Origin: Methylomonas methanica MC09
Lineage (GTDB): Bacteria; Pseudomonadota; Gammaproteobacteria; Methylococcales; Methylomonadaceae
DNA: 64,000 bases
Reading direction: 5' to 3'
NCBI RefSeq assembly: GCF_000214665.1
Contig: NC_015572.1
Location: 2,790,001 to 2,854,000 of the forward strand
The translations under genes and the position numbers were made by a program. This document shows positions 47,355 through 56,002 of the stretch, one piece after another. How positions within the stretch are numbered: the stretch's first letter is position 1; every line of letters starts with the position of its first letter. The notes under the pieces were generated by a model, which saw only the letters and a list, made by a program, of their open reading frames with translations, searched no databases and was not told the DNA's origin.

Positions 47355-48220
47355 CTCCCCGGCTGCAAAGTTACCGGCACTTCCAGACGCTTTCCGTCCC
47401 GCAACACTTCAACTTGCACGATGTCGCCGACCTGGCGCTCGTCCAATAGACTCAACAGCTGATTGATCGAGCTTACCCCTTCACCGTTCAACCCCACGAT
47501 GATATCGCCCGGCGTGATTCCCTGGTTGGATAGGGTCGCCCCGCGCAGACCGGCAGTTTCCGCCGCCGACCCCGGTTGCACCCGCAGAATCACGACACCG
47601 GAAATACCCGACAGGGCCACCAAACGTTCGTTAAGCTGCTGATCGATTTCAATGCCAAGTGCGGGACGCATGTATTGGCCGTTTTTGATCAATTCGGGAA
47701 CGACGCGCATCAACGTATCGACCGGCACCGCAAAACCGATACCGGCGGAAGCGCCGCTGGGACTGTAAATAGCGGTATTGATGCCGATCAAACGACCCGC
47801 CGAGTCCAATAAAGGGCCGCCGGAGTTGCCGGGATTAATCGCCGCATCCGTCTGAATCAGATGTTCAACGGCGGGGCCGTTATTGCCGCCCAAGGTTCTA
47901 TCCAAGGCCGAAACGATACCGGTCGTCAAAGTCCAGTCCAGGCCAAACGGATTGCCGATGGCGAACACCTTTTGTCCTACTTTCAAATCATGACTGGTGC
48001 CGATCGGCACAGGCGGTGGCCGTTTAAAACCCACGCCGATTTTTAAAACGGCAATATCGTGAACTTGGCTTGCGCCGACCAACGCGGCCCGATAATCCCG
48101 GCCGTCGGCCAATTTGACTATCGCTTCATTGGCGCCGGCAATCACATGAAAATTGGTAACGACATGCCCTGCCTCATCCCATATGAATCCGGATCCGGTA
48201 CCCTTCGGCGCAGAAAACAC
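47351..48220 (-). CDS. HtrA/DegP-type serine protease, main fragment after frameshift
   Basis: Trypsin-like periplasmic protease with a PDZ domain. The catalytic triad is intact: His in VTNFHVIAG, Asp in HDIAVLKI, Ser in NPGNSGGPLL. A single PDZ domain (about 195-285) ends with VLRDGKRLEVPV. The 289-residue frame begins at a GTG, lacks a signal or membrane anchor, and starts abruptly inside the conserved FSAPKGTGSGF region. The missing N-terminus continues in another frame upstream (48221-48486). Unless ribosomes shift or the base is a sequencing error, the protease would not be exported. Confidence 0.85.
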   Translation of the reverse strand: MFSAPKGTGSGFIWDEAGHVVTNFHVIAGANEAIVKLADGRDYRAALVGASQVHDIAVLKIGVGFKRPPPVPIGTSHDLKVGQKVFAIGNPFGLDWTLTTGIVSALDRTLGGNNGPAVEHLIQTDAAINPGNSGGPLLDSAGRLIGINTAIYSPSGASAGIGFAVPVDTLMRVVPELIKNGQYMRPALGIEIDQQLNERLVALSGISGVVILRVQPGSAAETAGLRGATLSNQGITPGDIIVGLNGEGVSSINQLLSLLDERQVGDIVQVEVLRDGKRLEVPVTLQPGS

Positions 48221-48486
48221 GTGCGGGTCCAGACATCCCGAACCAGGGCAGAGGTCGTAATGTAAACCACCGAATCCTTGCTTCTTTCGAACTGTTCAAT
48301 GGTGTTCTTTTCATCGGCCGCAAAATCCCCGCGCGCGACAACCGTTCTAACGGGTGCCTGGTTAGGCGCCAGCAGCGACTCGACCAGTGGCCACATTTTC
48401 CATAGCAGCATTAAGCACGCCGCTATCAATCCTAACAAAATCAAACGGCGGTTGACGGGATCAGGCGCGCCGGGTTGTGTGTACAT
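48221..48486 (-). pseudogene. N-terminal part of the HtrA-type protease, out of frame
   Basis: From ATG 48486: a membrane anchor RRLILLGLIAACLMLLWKMW and the pre-catalytic region QFERSKDSVVYITTSALVRDVWTR, exactly what precedes FSAPKGTGSGF in DegS/HtrA proteins. After RDVWTR the frame turns into nonsense and stops at 48142. The junction near 48217-48224 reads one base short (CGCACGTG where a codon such as AAC-GTG is expected). The two pieces together make one full-length protease of about 378 residues. Confidence 0.8.
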
Positions 48487-48634
48487 AACAGTTAACCGAT
48501 GTTGTTTCGCATTTAAATAACGGACCCGCCGTTCGCAGGCATAGCGTCGCACCTTGCATAAAGCACAACCTTCCCTGTCAGGCGGATCTTCAGGCAGCTA
48601 AAAATAATTTATTCCGTCCGAATCGACAAGTTGA

Positions 48635-49243
48635 TTATTTTTTGGGGACGGTAATGCTCAAAACACCGTTACGGTATTCCGTTTTCATCCGCTCCGCATC
48701 CACGGGGCCCGGTAAAGTCAAGACTCGATGAAACTCGCCGACAAAGCGTTCGCGATATCGATAGCTACCGTTTTTGTCATCATCCTGTTGCTTGCCCTGC
48801 TCGGTTTTAATGGTAATGTTCAACAATTGCCCATCGAGCTTAACCGCTATCGATGACTCGTCGGCACCCGGCGCGTTCACAGTCACCAAGTAATGATCGG
48901 CTTTATCCTGCAAATCGACATCGGGGGTTCGGCTTAATGTACCTAGCGGTGTGTTCAAGTGAAACCGGGAAAACGACTCGCCGAACATCTTTTCCATTTC
49001 CTCTTGCATCCGCTGCATTTCTTCATACGGATTCCAGGGTTGGCTATTAAAGAAATCCTCGTTCGGCAAAGGCGGGGGCGCAGGTTTGCTCACATTCGGC
49101 CGTACGCCAGGAGAAGTTTCAGTTGATTGGTTTTGCGCGGTAAGCCGATCGACCCGGTCGTTCAAACGGTACAAGGTATAGGCCTGAACGCCCAGAATGA
49201 CAACCAACACCACTGCTATCGCGACCAAAGCATTGTTTTTCAT
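48635..49243 (-). CDS. Membrane-anchored small heat shock protein (Hsp20/alpha-crystallin)
   Basis: A 202-residue protein with an N-terminal uncleaved anchor (LVAIAVVLVVILGVQAYTLY), a proline-rich linker, an EEMQRMQEEMEKMFG helix and an alpha-crystallin domain (about 105-200: PDVDLQDKADHYLVTVNAPGADES, YRYRERFVGEFHRVLTLPGPVD, NGVLSITVPKK). Ordinary sHSPs are cytoplasmic; the anchor places this chaperone domain in the periplasm. AGGAGG 7 nt before the ATG predicts strong translation. It is upstream of the HtrA and M48 protease genes on the same strand. Confidence 0.92.
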   Translation of the reverse strand: MKNNALVAIAVVLVVILGVQAYTLYRLNDRVDRLTAQNQSTETSPGVRPNVSKPAPPPLPNEDFFNSQPWNPYEEMQRMQEEMEKMFGESFSRFHLNTPLGTLSRTPDVDLQDKADHYLVTVNAPGADESSIAVKLDGQLLNITIKTEQGKQQDDDKNGSYRYRERFVGEFHRVLTLPGPVDAERMKTEYRNGVLSITVPKK

Positions 49244-49352
49244 GTTCTGTCCTCCTAAATCAAAGCCGCCCGTACGACAATGCCCAGGAGAATTTGTTCA
49301 GCGTTTTTTAGCGATCCGGCACGTGTGTAGGTAACGCTGAAAAACAGCCGTA

Positions 49353-49769
49353 TCAATGTATGGCGTTCTGCTCTTTAGGCGCCATTGCATCCACCAAAGC
49401 CAAATGCCCCGCAGCATCGAACAATATGCGCTGTTCGTTAAAAAACTCGCCGGCGGCATCGATGGCATCCAGCAGAATAGCGACCACATATCGTTCGGCA
49501 TAGGCCGATTCCACCATTTTTGCGGGTACAGACGCCTCTATTCTCAACGTCTGTGTGTCTTTTTCGAAAGAATGTAAACGCAACCCTTCAAAATCGGCTT
49601 TTTCCTGCTGGCTGGGCAATAGAAACACAACATTTAAAACCGGCCGCTTCTTTTGTATCGGCTGGTTGGCAAAGGCGGCCCAATCGATGGCGACTTTGGT
49701 AATGGCTTTGAATACCGCGCTTTCGTCGAGTGCGCGATCCGGAATCATCGATGAAATATGTAATGTCAT
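49353..49769 (-). CDS. Hypothetical protein
   Basis: A 138-residue soluble protein, MTLHISSMIPDRALDESAVFKAIT and following. It has a mix of strands and helices with no cysteine cluster, membrane segment or known motif; SVPAKMVESAYAERYVVAILLDAIDAAGEFFNEQRI is its most structured part. AGGGG 6 nt upstream fixes the start at 49769, although the frame is open another 11 codons. I do not recognise the family. Confidence 0.65.
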   Translation of the reverse strand: MTLHISSMIPDRALDESAVFKAITKVAIDWAAFANQPIQKKRPVLNVVFLLPSQQEKADFEGLRLHSFEKDTQTLRIEASVPAKMVESAYAERYVVAILLDAIDAAGEFFNEQRILFDAAGHLALVDAMAPKEQNAIH

Positions 49770-50044
49770 GGTACACCCCTTGTAAGACCCTCGGTTAACC
49801 AAGCAATAGTTATTCCAATAACCTTCTCAACAAACGATTAACATCGAACCCGGTTTTTTCGGCGTTTGCCTTTACCTTACCGATTGAATTTACGGGCAAT
49901 TTAACAGCCGTCATTCATCCGACGGCCAATACATATCGTCACTTATCGAATGTACGCGATCGATAAATTGCCGTCATTCCAACAATCAATCGGCCGATAT
50001 TCACGTTATGGACCATAACGGACAATCATCTCGGTTACCCGGCG

Positions 50045-51451
50045 CTAACCCCCCGCGCCGGCGCCAAGCAAGCGTAACTCGATTTCGACCGCCAAGCCGC
50101 CCTGGGAACGATTTCTGGCGCGGATGTTTCCGCCAAGGGCTTCCACAGCCCGATAAGCGATGCTCAAACCCAAGCCGACGCTATCGGGTTTTTTCTGATT
50201 GGGGCTTTTAAAAAACGGTTGAAAGATAGCCTGTAAATCGGCTTCGGGCACACCGATACCTTGATCCTCAATAACGATGCGTAAACGCCCTTCCGCCGGG
50301 TCGAACCCTGCGTTTACCGTGACTTCGCCGCCGCACTTGCAATGTTGCACCGCGTTACGCAGCACATTTTCAACCGCGCGATGCAACAGTTCGCCGCTGG
50401 TTTCGACAATAACCTCATCGAAACCTCGATACGTAATTTCAACCTGTTTTTGTGCGGCTTCGAAGCGGACATCCTCGACAATATCCGCCAGCAGGCCGCC
50501 GAGGTCGGTGTCGGCCATGTTGCCGTCGCTGACACCCGCTTCCAGGCGCGATAAAACCAGCAATTCGCCGACCAAGTCGCTGATCCGCTGCGATTCTCGC
50601 TCGATACGCTCTAAAGTCTCGGGGATTTTATGTGGTTGCTGCTGGGCCAAACCGATTGCTGCCTGCATTCTCGCCAGCGGCGAGCGCAATTCGTGAGATA
50701 CGTCGTGCAACAGGCGCTGCTGGGCGCTAATCAGACTGTCGAGCTGAGCGGCCATGTGATCGAAATCCTGACCCAAATCGGTAAGTTCATCATGGCGGTT
50801 ACCCATCGCTTCCGCAACTTGGGTATCCAGTCTGCCGACGGCCGCGTCGGCAAACGCCTTGCGCAGACTGCGTATCGGCTTGGCAAAATACCAAGCCAGC
50901 GCCGCGCTTAAACACAAACTGGCAAAGGTTCCGGATATCACCGGCAACCAGAGCGAGGGACGTTTCGGCGGAGGCGCATCCCGCCAATGGGGTGGTATCG
51001 GCGGCAAGGGACCCGAGTGCCTACCCCGCGTGAACTCCGGAATAACCGCAAACAATAGAAACTCCCGGCCTTCCACGGTCCGCACCTTACGAATTTCGTC
51101 CCCATCGTCTTGCTGAAGATACCAGTCTCTAGCCTGGTTCAACAACTGCGGCTCCACTGCCCGTTGCAAGATATCCGTTCCTCGCGCGTCAACAGCATAA
51201 ACCTGCGGCGCCGGATGATGCCGAGCTTGCTGTAAATACTGGCTTAAAGCTTGCTCGCCGCCGAACTGCAATACGTCTGCGGCAGCGCCGACAAACAGGC
51301 CCGCGTGATGATCGAGATCCAACGTCTTCTGCGCGTGACGTTCTTGCTCCAAGGTTTGGTGACTCCACCAGACCGCAGTGCCGACACCCGCACCAGCGGC
51401 CAGCATCGCCAACCAGGACGCAAAGAAAAACTTCCAGAATAAACGTCCCAT
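50045..51451 (-). CDS. Sensor histidine kinase, CpxA-like
   Basis: A 468-residue membrane kinase: first helix WKFFFASWLAMLAAGAGVGTAVWW, a periplasmic loop of about 140 residues, second helix (LPVISGTFASLCLSAALAWYFAKPI), HAMP domain, H-box HDVSHELRSPLARMQAAI, N-box ENVLRNAVQHC, and the G boxes IEDQGIGVPE and GLGLSIAYRAVEALGG. The H-box and HAMP arrangement match CpxA. It follows its response regulator by 2 nt, and a Spy/CpxP-like gene is divergent. Confidence 0.93.
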   Translation of the reverse strand: MGRLFWKFFFASWLAMLAAGAGVGTAVWWSHQTLEQERHAQKTLDLDHHAGLFVGAAADVLQFGGEQALSQYLQQARHHPAPQVYAVDARGTDILQRAVEPQLLNQARDWYLQQDDGDEIRKVRTVEGREFLLFAVIPEFTRGRHSGPLPPIPPHWRDAPPPKRPSLWLPVISGTFASLCLSAALAWYFAKPIRSLRKAFADAAVGRLDTQVAEAMGNRHDELTDLGQDFDHMAAQLDSLISAQQRLLHDVSHELRSPLARMQAAIGLAQQQPHKIPETLERIERESQRISDLVGELLVLSRLEAGVSDGNMADTDLGGLLADIVEDVRFEAAQKQVEITYRGFDEVIVETSGELLHRAVENVLRNAVQHCKCGGEVTVNAGFDPAEGRLRIVIEDQGIGVPEADLQAIFQPFFKSPNQKKPDSVGLGLSIAYRAVEALGGNIRARNRSQGGLAVEIELRLLGAGAGG

Positions 51452-51453
51452 GT

Positions 51454-52173
51454 TTATTCTCTAACCAGTTGATAGCCTTTGCCGCGCACAGTCTGAATAT
51501 AAGAACGCCCATCGGCTTGCTGGCCAAGTTTTTGGCGGATACTGCTCATATGCACATCGATACTGCGATCGAATCGGCCCAACGGCCGCCCCAGTGCTTT
51601 GGCGGAAAGCTCATTCTTGCTGACCACGTTACCCACTTGGCAGGCCAGTACCTGTAACAGTTCGAATTCGGTACTGGTTAATTCCAGCTCCTGTTTAAAC
51701 CAAAACGCTTTGCGCTTATCGCTCCATATCCGTAACGGCCCCGCGGTAATGGGGCCATCCTGTGCCGACAAAATACCCGCCGTATCGGAACGACGTAAAA
51801 TCGCCCTGATCCGCGCCACTAATTCTCGCGGCGTACAAGGCTTGGGCACGTAATCGTCGGCACCGGCCTCCAGACCTATAATCCGGTCTACATCGTCACC
51901 CTTGGCGGTAAACATCAAGACCGGCAGGCGGCTTTGCTCCCGAATGCGCGCCAAAATCCGGGTACCTTTTATATCCGGCAACATGATATCCAACACCGCC
52001 AGGGCGAATTGACCGGTCAATGCCAAGCCCAGGCCGGTCAATCCATCGTGCGCAATGGTGACCGAAAAGCCTTCTTGACGCAGATATTCGGCGAATAACC
52101 CGGCCAGCTCCACGTCGTCGTCAATAATCAAAATGTGATTCACGGAAGCATCCAAAAATAAATTCCCCAGCAT
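51454..52173 (-). CDS. Response regulator, CpxR-like (OmpR family)
   Basis: A 239-residue DNA-binding regulator. The receiver has acidic DDD in LIIDDDVELAGLFAEYL, phosphorylated Asp in LAVLDIMLPD, and TAKGDD and YVPKP. The C-terminal winged helix ends SSIRQKLGQQADGRSYIQTVRGKGYQLV. AAGG precedes ATG 52173; a GTG ten codons in (MNHILII by homology) is another possible start. Two GTAAA-N5-GTAAA-type boxes lie 33-68 nt upstream, so autoregulation is likely. Confidence 0.93.
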   Translation of the reverse strand: MLGNLFLDASVNHILIIDDDVELAGLFAEYLRQEGFSVTIAHDGLTGLGLALTGQFALAVLDIMLPDIKGTRILARIREQSRLPVLMFTAKGDDVDRIIGLEAGADDYVPKPCTPRELVARIRAILRRSDTAGILSAQDGPITAGPLRIWSDKRKAFWFKQELELTSTEFELLQVLACQVGNVVSKNELSAKALGRPLGRFDRSIDVHMSSIRQKLGQQADGRSYIQTVRGKGYQLVRE

Positions 52174-52205
52174 AATAACCTTAACCCATTGGGCCGGCAG
52201 TCGCT

Positions 52206-52241
52206 TTTACCTAAATTTACAGAGTAATTACAGTACTTTAC
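52206..52241 (-). promoter_or_regulatory. Tandem CpxR-type boxes in the divergent promoter
   Basis: On the minus strand, GTAAA-TTTAG-GTAAA (52206-52220) is a perfect match to the CpxR consensus GTAAA-N5-GTAAA, and GTAAA-GTACT-GTAAT (52227-52241) matches 9 of 10 positions. Their centres are 21 bp apart, two helical turns. They lie between the CpxR-like gene and the Spy-like gene. Confidence 0.75.
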
Positions 52242-52320
52242 CGTCAATTAACGGATACTGAAATCGGCAAATTGCGCAATGCGTTTTGCCGATTTCAATG
52301 ATCAATCAGTGAGAACAAAC

Positions 52321-52779
52321 ATGCGAAAATTGATATTAATGACCGGATTACTGCCAGCGTTGACGTCGGCCAACCCAGGGATGCCCGGCGACATTCCGCC
52401 AGGCGGATTCGGTCGACCGCCCATGCATCATCAGCCGATGGGCGATAGCGACCGCCTGCCGCCGTTTTTGCAGGATATCGGCTTGAGCTCAAAGCAACAG
52501 AGCGAAATCAAAAGTCTGCTAAAAGCTCACATGAACTTGATGGGCGATTCCAGGAAAAATGTCCATGCCATTAAAATGAAATTACATCAATTGAGTTTTT
52601 CCAGCGCTTACAGCGAGGAACAAGCAGAGGCGTTGGCCGAACAATTAACCGCCGAACACAAAACTCAAGCGCTACGGCAAGCCCAGCTGGACAACGCCCT
52701 TTATAAATTATTGACCAAAGAGCAACAAGCAGAAGTCGAAAGCCAAATAGCCAAAATGCCTACAAACACCCCCTTTTAA
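52321..52779 (+). CDS. Spy/CpxP-like periplasmic protein (LTxxQ family)
   Basis: A 152-residue protein with signal peptide (MRKLILMTGLLPALTSA), a Pro-, Gly- and His-rich N-terminal linker, and a helical domain containing two LTxxQ-type motifs (LSSKQQSEIKSLL and LTKEQQAEVESQI). E. coli CpxP and Spy restrain CpxA and bind unfolded periplasmic proteins. The frame is open 14 codons upstream, but the signal peptide starts at ATG 52321. Divergent from the CpxRA-like genes with CpxR-like boxes between. Confidence 0.85.
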   Translation: MRKLILMTGLLPALTSANPGMPGDIPPGGFGRPPMHHQPMGDSDRLPPFLQDIGLSSKQQSEIKSLLKAHMNLMGDSRKNVHAIKMKLHQLSFSSAYSEEQAEALAEQLTAEHKTQALRQAQLDNALYKLLTKEQQAEVESQIAKMPTNTPF

Positions 52780-52787
52780 ACCATCCT

Positions 52788-52810
52788 CGGGGACGTAAAC
52801 GCCGTCCCCG
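52788..52810. terminator. Stem-loop between the Spy-like gene and the efflux operon
   Basis: CGGGGACG and CGTCCCCG form a perfect 8-bp stem with a 7-nt loop, 8 nt after the Spy-like stop, followed by CCTTTC. It separates convergent genes and may serve both. Confidence 0.6.
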
Positions 52811-52830
52811 CCTTTCAAAACCGTATTGCG

Positions 52831-54036
52831 CTACTCATGTCGCAACGCCTCGATAGGATCCATGCGGGCCGCTTTGCGGGCAGGCACATAACCGAAAATG
52901 ATACCCACCGCGGCGGAAAAAACGAACGCCTCCGCCATAACAGGCACATCCAGCATCCAGGGTACGCTTAACAGCGTTGCCAATACCTTGGACGTGGTCA
53001 ACGCCAATACGATGCCGATCAGCCCGCCGGTAGACGACAGTACCACCGCTTCCACCAGGAACTGCAACATGATTTCACTCGCCAATGCGCCTATCGCCAA
53101 GCGGATGCCGATCTCCCGGGTGCGTTCCGTGACCGATACCAACATGATATTCATGATGCCTATGCCTCCGACCAACAGGCTTACCGCCGCCACAGCGCTC
53201 AATAAACTGGTCATCATCTGAGTGGTGCCCGACAACATGTTGGCGATTTCCTTCATATCCATCACGTTAAAATTATCGTCCTCGCCGGCCGATATATGCC
53301 GGCGGGTACGCAACAACTGCTGCAAGGCCAGTTTGACCGTTTCGGTCGACGCGCCTTCGCTAGCCGACACCTGTATCATCCTGACGTCATTATTGCCGGC
53401 TATCCGGCGTTGAAAGGTGCGTAGCGGCACCACAACCAGATCGTCCTGATCGGTACCCATACTGGATTGGCCTTTGGCAGCCAGCAATCCGACCACTTCG
53501 CAGGACAGTTTCTGCAGACGGATACGGGCATCCAGCGGACTCCGGCTGCCGAACAGTTTTTCCCGCACCGTCTCGCCTATCACGCACACCGCGGCGCCTG
53601 AGCGGGCTTCGCTGGCTGTGAATATGCGCCCTGCCGCGAGCTGGCGGTTATTAACCGTGAAAAAATCCGCCGTGCTGCCGGTAACCGTGGTACCCCAGTT
53701 TTGGTCGGCGACAATCGCCGTCGAGGAAGCGGAGGCCTGCGGCGCCACGCCCTGTATATCCGGCACCTCGCGCAGGATGGCTTCCGCGTCGGCCAGTTTG
53801 AAGGCCGGCGCCGAGGCACTTTGGCCCGGCCCCATGCGTTTGCCGCCGGTAATCATCAGCAGGTTGCTACCCAAGCTGGCGATTTGTTGGGTAACCTGCT
53901 GGGTGGCTCCGCTGCCCAGCGTCACCAGTACAATGACCGCCGCAACGCCGATAATAATGCCCAACATCGTCAGGATCGACCGCATCAGATTGCGGCGCAA
54001 TTCGCGGAATGCCAGCCTTAACGCCACGCCTAACAC
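52831..54036 (-). CDS. MacB-type ABC permease (FtsX fold)
   Basis: A 401-residue permease: first transmembrane helix ILTMLGIIIGVAAVIVLVTLGSG, a roughly 220-residue periplasmic MacB_PCD domain, and three C-terminal helices (MMTSLLSAVAAVSLLVGGIGIMNIMLVSV...). The start is a GTG at 54036, behind GGAG with 8-nt spacing and overlapping the ATPase gene by 7 nt; the longer open frame upstream is antisense-like noise within the ATPase gene. Here MacB is split into permease and ATPase polypeptides, unlike the fused E. coli protein. Confidence 0.92.
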   Translation of the reverse strand: MLGVALRLAFRELRRNLMRSILTMLGIIIGVAAVIVLVTLGSGATQQVTQQIASLGSNLLMITGGKRMGPGQSASAPAFKLADAEAILREVPDIQGVAPQASASSTAIVADQNWGTTVTGSTADFFTVNNRQLAAGRIFTASEARSGAAVCVIGETVREKLFGSRSPLDARIRLQKLSCEVVGLLAAKGQSSMGTDQDDLVVVPLRTFQRRIAGNNDVRMIQVSASEGASTETVKLALQQLLRTRRHISAGEDDNFNVMDMKEIANMLSGTTQMMTSLLSAVAAVSLLVGGIGIMNIMLVSVTERTREIGIRLAIGALASEIMLQFLVEAVVLSSTGGLIGIVLALTTSKVLATLLSVPWMLDVPVMAEAFVFSAAVGIIFGYVPARKAARMDPIEALRHE

Positions 54037-54740
54037 GCGCCATTCTCCGTCGCTTGGTCGGTTTCGATCAGTCCGTCGCGAAAATGCACGATGCGTTTGG
54101 CGTAGGCGGCCATGTCGGCTTCGTGAGTGACCATGACGATGGTAATGCCGTGGTCGCGGTTGAATCCGGTCAGCAAATCCATCACTTCCCGGCTGCGTTG
54201 GCTGTCCAGATTGCCGGTCGGCTCGTCGGCCAACAACAACAAGGGCTGGGTGACGATGGCCCGGGCGATGGCAACCCGCTGCTGTTGGCCGCCGGACAAT
54301 TCGTTGGGCATATGCCGCTCCCAACCGGTCAGTCCCACCGTTTTCAACGCCCGGTAAGCCGCCGCCCGGCGTTCGGAGGCGGCCACGCCGCGGTAAATCA
54401 GCGGCAATTCGACGTTTTCCAGTGCTGAGGTGCGGTTCAGCAAGTTGAAACCCTGAAAAATAAAGCCCAGATAATAGCGGCGCAACAAGGTGCGCTGGTC
54501 GCGCGTCAGCTCGCCGACTTCGACATCCTCGAACAGGTATTGCCCGGCCGTCGGTTGGTCCATGCAGCCGAGAATATTCATGCAGGTGCTCTTTCCAGAG
54601 CCGCTAGGCCCCATTACCGCCACAAATTCGCCCCGGTTTATTTTCAGGCTGACGCCGCGCAAGGCATGCATGGCCGCTTCGCCGCTACCGTAGGTCTTGC
54701 GAACCGCCCGTAATTCCAATAACGGTTTTGCCGGGTTCAT
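54030..54740 (-). CDS. MacB-type ABC ATPase
   Basis: A 236-residue ATPase of the LolD/MacB subfamily. Walker A GPSGSGKST is at about 42-50, signature LSGGQQQRVAIARAI, Walker B LLLADEPTGNLD and switch His in VMVTHE. The X-loop INRGEFVAVMG and the GFIFQGFNLL Q-loop are typical. It powers the tripartite pump made with the neighbouring permease, MacA-like adaptor and TolC-like protein. Confidence 0.93.
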   Translation of the reverse strand: MNPAKPLLELRAVRKTYGSGEAAMHALRGVSLKINRGEFVAVMGPSGSGKSTCMNILGCMDQPTAGQYLFEDVEVGELTRDQRTLLRRYYLGFIFQGFNLLNRTSALENVELPLIYRGVAASERRAAAYRALKTVGLTGWERHMPNELSGGQQQRVAIARAIVTQPLLLLADEPTGNLDSQRSREVMDLLTGFNRDHGITIVMVTHEADMAAYAKRIVHFRDGLIETDQATENGAC

Positions 54741-56002
54741 GGCTGTTTACGCTGTCCGGAAACCAATTCGCTACCGGCCTCTATGCCGCCGCCGGTAATT
54801 TCGGTCACTTTACCGTCCGTTGCGCCCTTGTTAATCGTAACGGCAAGCAATTGGCCGCCGCGTTGCATCCAGACTTGCTGGCTTTTACCGGCAGCCGTCG
54901 GCTGTTTACCGGCATCCGGGCGCGGCGGATGCGGTAACAACGCGTCCAGGAAACTGCCGCCGGCTTTTTTTGCCGGTTCGACCGGCGGGGTAAAACGCAA
55001 CACGCTGTTGGGCACCAACAGCACATCCTGTTTATTTTCGACGGTGATCAATGCGGTGGCTGTCATGCCGGGACGCAGGCTTAGCGAGGAATTGTCCACC
55101 CGCAACACGGTTTTATAGGTCACTACACCGTCCACGGTTTCGGATCCATAGCGCACCTGTACGATTTCAGCCGGAAAGTTGCGGTCCGGGTAGGCGTCGA
55201 CGCTAAACTGGGCGTGCTGACCCGGTTGCACCATGCCGACATCCGCTTCGTCGACATCGACTTGCAGCTCCATCTGAGTCAAATCCTCCGCCAAGGTAAA
55301 CAACACCGGGGCCTGGAACTGCGACGCCACGGTTTGCCCCGGCTCTACCGATCGCGCCAACACGATGCCGTTGATCGGCGATTTGACCGCAGCCTTGGTC
55401 AGATCGGTCAGGTTGACGTTCAAAGTGCCTTGGGCCTGTTCGACGCCGGCTTTGGCTGCCGCCTCGTCCGCATGGGCCCGGGCCAGCGTGGCCTTGGCGG
55501 CATCCAGATCGTATTGCGACGGCACCTTGCCGCCGCTCAATTCGAGCACGTTCCGCAATTTGGCTAGCTGCACCTCGGCTTCCTTGACGGTGGCCTGCAC
55601 TTGCCGCACCTTAGCCCTGGCCGATTCCAGCGCCGCCCGCGATTGCAAGGATTGCGCCTCCAACCGGGTGGTATCCAGCCGCGCCAAAACCTGGCCGATC
55701 TTGACCTGGTCGTTAAAATCGGCGTCCACGCTCTTGATGGTACCCGATACTTCGATGCCGACTTCCACTTCCTTCAACGGAGCCAGCGTGCCGGTGGCAC
55801 TGACTGTCACGGACAAATCGCCGCGCCTTACCGTTTGTGTTTCGTAGACCACGGCTCCGCCATTGCCCTTGCCGAAAAACCACACGCCAGCGCCGATTGC
55901 CAGCGCTGCGGCGGCCAAACCGAGCCATTTATGTAACGGCCTGGGCTTTCCTCCGGCGTGAAGGATCAACAGCTCGTTGATCGGGATTCGGTTTTCAGTC
56001 AT
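54737..56002 (-). CDS. Periplasmic adaptor (membrane-fusion) protein, MacA-like
   Basis: A 421-residue adaptor anchored by one helix (WLGLAAAALAIGAGVWFF, about 29-46). It has a barrel-sandwich lipoyl domain (SVTVSATGTLAPLKEVEVGIEVSGTIKSV), a long alpha-hairpin coiled coil (RAALESARAKVRQVQATVKEAEVQLAKL and onward), and beta-barrel parts ending with MTATALITVENKQDVLLVPNSVL. ATG 56002 is set by AGGAGAACC upstream; it overlaps the outer-membrane gene by 8 nt. It connects the inner-membrane ABC pump with the TolC-like channel. Confidence 0.93.
   Translation of the reverse strand: MTENRIPINELLILHAGGKPRPLHKWLGLAAAALAIGAGVWFFGKGNGGAVVYETQTVRRGDLSVTVSATGTLAPLKEVEVGIEVSGTIKSVDADFNDQVKIGQVLARLDTTRLEAQSLQSRAALESARAKVRQVQATVKEAEVQLAKLRNVLELSGGKVPSQYDLDAAKATLARAHADEAAAKAGVEQAQGTLNVNLTDLTKAAVKSPINGIVLARSVEPGQTVASQFQAPVLFTLAEDLTQMELQVDVDEADVGMVQPGQHAQFSVDAYPDRNFPAEIVQVRYGSETVDGVVTYKTVLRVDNSSLSLRPGMTATALITVENKQDVLLVPNSVLRFTPPVEPAKKAGGSFLDALLPHPPRPDAGKQPTAAGKSQQVWMQRGGQLLAVTINKGATDGKVTEITGGGIEAGSELVSGQRKQP

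Noticed and set aside
54037..54324. N-terminal extension of the MacB permease frame
   Set aside because: It is out-of-frame translation of the ATPase gene, rich in Arg and His; a GTG with ribosome site at 54036 is the start.
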